A DNA stretch of 7,854 nt from JBGPYB01 sp041493035 (GTDB lineage: Bacteria; Acidobacteriota; Vicinamibacteria; Fen-336). Both the position numbers and the translations under genes were made by a program. Position 1 is the stretch's first letter. Each line of letters begins with the position of its first letter. The DNA is taken from positions 1-7,854 of the forward strand of contig JBGPYB010000193.1 in the NCBI GenBank assembly GCA_041493035.1, in the 5' to 3' direction. The notes beneath the pieces are model-generated. The model was not told where the DNA came from. It did not search any database and saw only the letters and a program-made list of their open reading frames with translations. Positions 4,668 through 7,854 of the stretch are shown piece by piece.

Positions 4668-6761
4668 ATGCGCCTTGCCGTGATTCGCCGATACCTGCCC
4701 ATCGCCGGCCTGCTGGCCACGGCCGTCCTCCTCGTCCACTGCTCGCAGCAGCCGAAGGCCAGGAAGCCCGCGCGCAAGGCGCCGCAGCGCGTCTTCATCA
4801 TCGGCTTCGACGGGATGGACCCGACGCTCGCCCGCAAGTTCATGGACGAAGGCAAGCTCCCGAACCTGAAGGCGCTGGGCGAGGAAGGGATCTTCCGGAC
4901 GCTCGCCAGCACACAGCCTTCGGAGTCTCCCACCGCGTGGTCCAGCTTCGCCACCGGCGTGAACCCGGGCAAGCACAACATCTACGACTTCCTCATCCGA
5001 GACTTCCAGACCTATCTTCCCGATTTCAACATGGTGAAGAAAGAGCCCCCCGAGTTCCTCTGGGGTCTGATCCCGACGAAGCGTCCCAAGATGTCGTCGA
5101 CGCGCGGCGGAACGTCGTTCTGGGTCCATGCCGGGCGCGACGGCATCAAGAGCCGCGTCCTCACGGTGCCAGTCACGTTCCCACCCGAGGGGATCGAGCA
5201 CGGAGAGATGCTTGCGGGGTTGCCGCTTCCGGATATCCGGGGCACCTTGGGGACCTACTACTACTGGGCCACCGACATGTCTTCGTTCGAAGAAGGGAGC
5301 AGCGAGTTCCTCGGCTACTCGAAGACGCTGCTATTCGATGGAGGCGTCGCCGAGACGATACTCAAAGGTCCCGACAACCCGATCCTCAAGCAGGAGGAGC
5401 GCGCCCTCAGGGCCAGGCGAAAAGCCGGCGGGTTGACCGACGCCGAGAAAGCTCGCTTCGAGGAGCTGGGGAAGAGCGCCTTCGTGCCAGTGCCGATGAA
5501 GGTGCGCTGGAGCGAGAACTCGGGCCAGGCCGACATCGAGATCCAGGGAACGAAGCTCGCCCTGAAGGCCGGCGCCTGGAGCCCGTGGGTGCCCCTCACC
5601 TTCAAGTTCAACGTGCTGGTCAAAGCCCACGGCATGATCCAGTTCTACGTGATCCGGGCCGACAAGGAGTTGCGGATCTACGGCTCGCCGGTCAACCTCG
5701 ACCCGCGGAACCCGCCGATTCCCATCTCCAAACCCGATGAGTTCTCGGCCCGTCTCGCGAAGCAGATCGGCCCCTACCGGACCCTCGGGTGGGCCGAGTC
5801 GGCCGACAAGCCCCTGAACGAGGAGCGCCTCGACGAGGCCGCGTTCCTGTACGACTCCGATCGCGCCTTCGACGATCGCGAGAAGATCATCTTCAAGAAC
5901 CTCGAGGACGACGACTGGGACCTCTTCGTGGCCGCGATCGAGACCACCGATCGCATCTCCCACATGATGTGGCGCCTCATCGATCCCAAGCACCCGATGT
6001 ACGACGCCGACCTCGCGGCCAAGTACGGTGACGCCATCGAGAAGGTCTACCGTCGGGCCGACGACTTCGTGGGGCGCCTGCGGGCCAAGGTGCCGAAGGA
6101 CGCCGTCTTCATCGTGATGTCGGACCACGGCTTCCATTCCTTCCGCCGGGGCGTCAGCTTGAACACGTGGCTGGTCCGGAACGGCTATATGGCTTTCGCG
6201 GGAGAAGAGAGCGCGAAGAAGGGCCTCGAGGACTTGTTCGGTCGCGGAAAGTTCTTCGAGGGCGTCGATTGGAGCAAGACGAAGGCCTACGCCGTCGGCC
6301 TCGGCCAGATCTACTTCAACCTGCGCGGCCGCGAGGGGCAGGGCATCGTCTCGGCCGGAGCCGAGTACAAGGCGCTTCAGGAAGAGATGCGCGGGAAGCT
6401 CGTGACGCTCAGGGACCCCGACAACGGTCAGCTCGTCTTCCGCGACGTCTACCGCCGGGACGACATCTACAAGGGCGACTATCTCCAGAACGCCCCCGAC
6501 TTGCAGGTGGGCTTCAACGACGGGTACCGCGTCGGGTGGCAGGACACACTCGGAGGCATCACTCGGGCGGTGGTCGAAAACAACAATCGCAAGTGGAGCG
6601 GCGATCATTGCGCCACCGCCACAGAGATCAGCGGCGGCGTCCTGTTCATGAACCGCAGGATCGCCACCGAGACGCCCGGCATCATGGATCTCTCCCCGAC
6701 GGCGCTGAAGCTCCTCGGCGTCCCGCTCCCGAGCGACCTCGACGGCAAGCCCCTCATGTGA
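4668..6761 (+). CDS. Type I phosphodiesterase / nucleotide pyrophosphatase-like protein (alkaline phosphatase superfamily), exported
   Basis: The 697-residue product begins with a basic, hydrophobic signal sequence (1-24) ending LLVHC. Cys25 is a likely lipidation site, though His at -1 is atypical for a lipobox. All expected alkaline-phosphatase/NPP metal and nucleophile positions are present: Asp48 (IIGFDGMDP), Thr89 (ESPTAWSSFATG, nucleophile), Asp428 and His432 (TDRISH), Asp486-His487 (SDHGFH) and His647 (SGDHC). The Asp-x3-His and Asp-His spacing matches the two-zinc NPP pattern. Between Thr89 and Asp428 lies a long region, including a probable beta insertion at about 270-340 (GAWSPWVPL). 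It should hydrolyse a phosphodiester or phosphoester in the periplasm; the substrate is unknown. The ATG at 4668 was chosen over an in-frame TTG at 4635 because GAGGAG lies 6 bases upstream and the signal peptide then starts cleanly. Its stop overlaps the EnvC-like gene (GTGA). Confidence 0.92.
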   Translation: MRLAVIRRYLPIAGLLATAVLLVHCSQQPKARKPARKAPQRVFIIGFDGMDPTLARKFMDEGKLPNLKALGEEGIFRTLASTQPSESPTAWSSFATGVNPGKHNIYDFLIRDFQTYLPDFNMVKKEPPEFLWGLIPTKRPKMSSTRGGTSFWVHAGRDGIKSRVLTVPVTFPPEGIEHGEMLAGLPLPDIRGTLGTYYYWATDMSSFEEGSSEFLGYSKTLLFDGGVAETILKGPDNPILKQEERALRARRKAGGLTDAEKARFEELGKSAFVPVPMKVRWSENSGQADIEIQGTKLALKAGAWSPWVPLTFKFNVLVKAHGMIQFYVIRADKELRIYGSPVNLDPRNPPIPISKPDEFSARLAKQIGPYRTLGWAESADKPLNEERLDEAAFLYDSDRAFDDREKIIFKNLEDDDWDLFVAAIETTDRISHMMWRLIDPKHPMYDADLAAKYGDAIEKVYRRADDFVGRLRAKVPKDAVFIVMSDHGFHSFRRGVSLNTWLVRNGYMAFAGEESAKKGLEDLFGRGKFFEGVDWSKTKAYAVGLGQIYFNLRGREGQGIVSAGAEYKALQEEMRGKLVTLRDPDNGQLVFRDVYRRDDIYKGDYLQNAPDLQVGFNDGYRVGWQDTLGGITRAVVENNNRKWSGDHCATATEISGGVLFMNRRIATETPGIMDLSPTALKLLGVPLPSDLDGKPLM

Positions 6762-7854
6762 GGCGCCTCCTCCTCGCTTTCGCCCTCGCCCTGCCCGTGG
6801 CGGCGTCGGCCCAGGCGCCGAGCCCAGCCGAGTCGCCGTCCCCATCTCCGCCCCCGGCGGAGGACGAGCGCCTCCACAAGGTGCGAGAGCGACGCGAGGC
6901 CCTGGAGCGCGAGGTCGCGCGTCTCCGGGGAGAGGAAAAGAGCCTTCTGGGTGAGGTGGAGCGCCTCGAGGTGGAGGTGAGGCTCCGCGGCGAGCAGCTT
7001 CGCGAGACGCAGCTTCTGCTCCAGCGCACCAACGCACAGCTCGACGTCACGCTGCGCAAGGCCAAGGAGCTGGGAAAGTCTTTGGCGGCTGAGCGCCCCA
7101 TCCTGGCGGCCCGGGCGCGGGAACTCTACAAGCTGGGGGAAGTCTCGTATCTCCGGATCCTCCTGTCGGTGGATCGCCCCTCCGACATCTTCCGCGGCTA
7201 TCGCTTCGTCACCGCCCTCGCACGACGGGACAAGGAACGCTTCGCGGCGTTCCGCGCCGACCTCGATGCCCTGACGAACACCAGGACCGAGCTGGAGCGG
7301 AAGACCCAGGACGCGCTGGCCCTTCGCCAGAACCTCGAGAAGGCACGACTGGCGCAGGACGCGGACCGAAAGCGGAAGACGGAATTGCTGACGGAGATCG
7401 TCGAGAAGAAGGAAACAAACGCCGCCTACGTGAGAGAGCTGGAGGAGGTCGAGTCGAAGCTTCGCGACCTGTTGCAGGGTCTGGAGACGGGAGACGTGGC
7501 CGTTCCCCTCGCGGCCTTCAAGGGATCTCTGCCGTGGCCCGTGACGGGGAAGATCCGCGCCCCGTTCGGACGCCACCGGCACCCGAAGTTCGACACCTAT
7601 ACGATCCAGAACGGCATCGAGATCGGCGCCCCGCTCGAGACGCCGGTGGCGGCGGTGTACGAGGGGACCGTGGTTTTCGTCGACCGCTTCAAGGGCTACG
7701 GCCTGATGGTCGTCGTGGACCACGGCGGTAAGCACCACACCCTCTACGCTCATCTGGCCGAGGCCGCAGTGCAGGTGGGCCAGAAGGTCGCGGCCGGAGA
7801 AAGCCTCGGAACAACGGGGACTGGAGTCGACGGGGCCGGCCTGTACTTCGAGGT
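6758..7854 (+). CDS. envC: EnvC-like murein hydrolase activator, LytM/M23 domain, C-terminus cut by window edge
   Basis: 365 residues are visible. A Sec signal peptide (1-18, cleavage likely after ASA) is followed by a Pro/Ser-rich linker (19-34), a long charged coiled coil (about 35-245), and a LytM/M23 domain from about 258 (LPWPVTGKIRAPFGRH). The zinc-site motif HxxxD is replaced by Gln284 and Glu288 (IQNGIEIGAP), and the terminal HxH by Gly361/Tyr363 in GLYFE. E. coli EnvC is degenerate at the same places (WKGMV, SLYFE). The protein should therefore activate N-acetylmuramyl-L-alanine amidases rather than cut peptidoglycan itself. The GTG at 6758 overlaps the phosphodiesterase stop in ATGTGA, with no good Shine-Dalgarno, implying reinitiation. 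A few residues after FEV are missing. The family is firm; the symbol is by functional analogy. Confidence 0.92.
   Translation, partial: MRRLLLAFALALPVAASAQAPSPAESPSPSPPPAEDERLHKVRERREALEREVARLRGEEKSLLGEVERLEVEVRLRGEQLRETQLLLQRTNAQLDVTLRKAKELGKSLAAERPILAARARELYKLGEVSYLRILLSVDRPSDIFRGYRFVTALARRDKERFAAFRADLDALTNTRTELERKTQDALALRQNLEKARLAQDADRKRKTELLTEIVEKKETNAAYVRELEEVESKLRDLLQGLETGDVAVPLAAFKGSLPWPVTGKIRAPFGRHRHPKFDTYTIQNGIEIGAPLETPVAAVYEGTVVFVDRFKGYGLMVVVDHGGKHHTLYAHLAEAAVQVGQKVAAGESLGTTGTGVDGAGLYFE

Noticed and set aside
6812..6859. Pro/Ser-rich coding repeat at the EnvC N-terminus as a regulatory repeat
   Set aside because: It encodes a flexible linker right after the signal peptide and needs no other explanation.
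5331..7037. 568-codon open frame on the minus strand opposite the phosphodiesterase and envC genes
   Set aside because: Its translation is low-complexity, rich in Arg, Gly, Val and Glu with no domain, and lies antisense to a gene with a full catalytic motif set. Long antisense frames are expected in high-G+C coding DNA.
6605..7753. 382-codon open frame on the minus strand opposite envC
   Set aside because: It lies antisense to a clear signal peptide, coiled coil and LytM domain; no recognisable motifs of its own.

Overview
The window is GC-rich bacterial DNA (hand counts of single 60-base lines give roughly 68-75% G+C in the core genes), densely coded, with short divergent spacers and GTG as well as ATG starts. 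Gene content and protein style (a ruvX-mltG pair, a lipoprotein-like type I phosphodiesterase coupled to an EnvC-type LytM protein) suggest a Gram-negative, probably an acidobacterium or similar soil/metagenomic lineage. That placement is inference from remembered family resemblance; no rRNA or other marker gene is present.

Layout. (1) Bases 1-1440, minus strand, lower G+C (about 58% over bases 1-240): a DUF262-family gene running off the left edge (1-822) and, upstream of it, a small HEPN-like hypothetical gene (959-1387). The 136-base spacer between them holds a hairpin-rich stretch resembling a decayed integron attC site. (2) Bases 1553-4570, minus strand: a compact operon read ruvX (4127-4570), then mltG (3091-4116), then a polytopic membrane protein with a large C-terminal soluble domain (1553-3091). 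Spacings are 10 bases and a 1-base TGATG overlap. (3) Bases 4571-4667: a 97-base divergent control region. (4) Bases 4668-7854, plus strand: a type I phosphodiesterase / alkaline-phosphatase-superfamily protein (4668-6761), overlapping by 4 bases (GTGA) an EnvC-like murein hydrolase activator (6758 to beyond the right edge).

How the genes may work together: the two divergent operons share an envelope theme. MltG cuts nascent glycan strands at the inner membrane and the EnvC-like protein should activate periplasmic amidases. The membrane protein and the phosphodiesterase are translationally coupled to them and so are candidate envelope factors, while RuvX is a housekeeping nuclease often found beside mltG. 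The left-hand pair looks accessory: DUF262 proteins include the GmrSD-type anti-phage nucleases and HEPN-like proteins are common in defence loci, but no complete known defence system is visible. No rRNA, tRNA, CRISPR array, transposase or riboswitch was recognised. No stretch longer than 300 bases lacks a gene.
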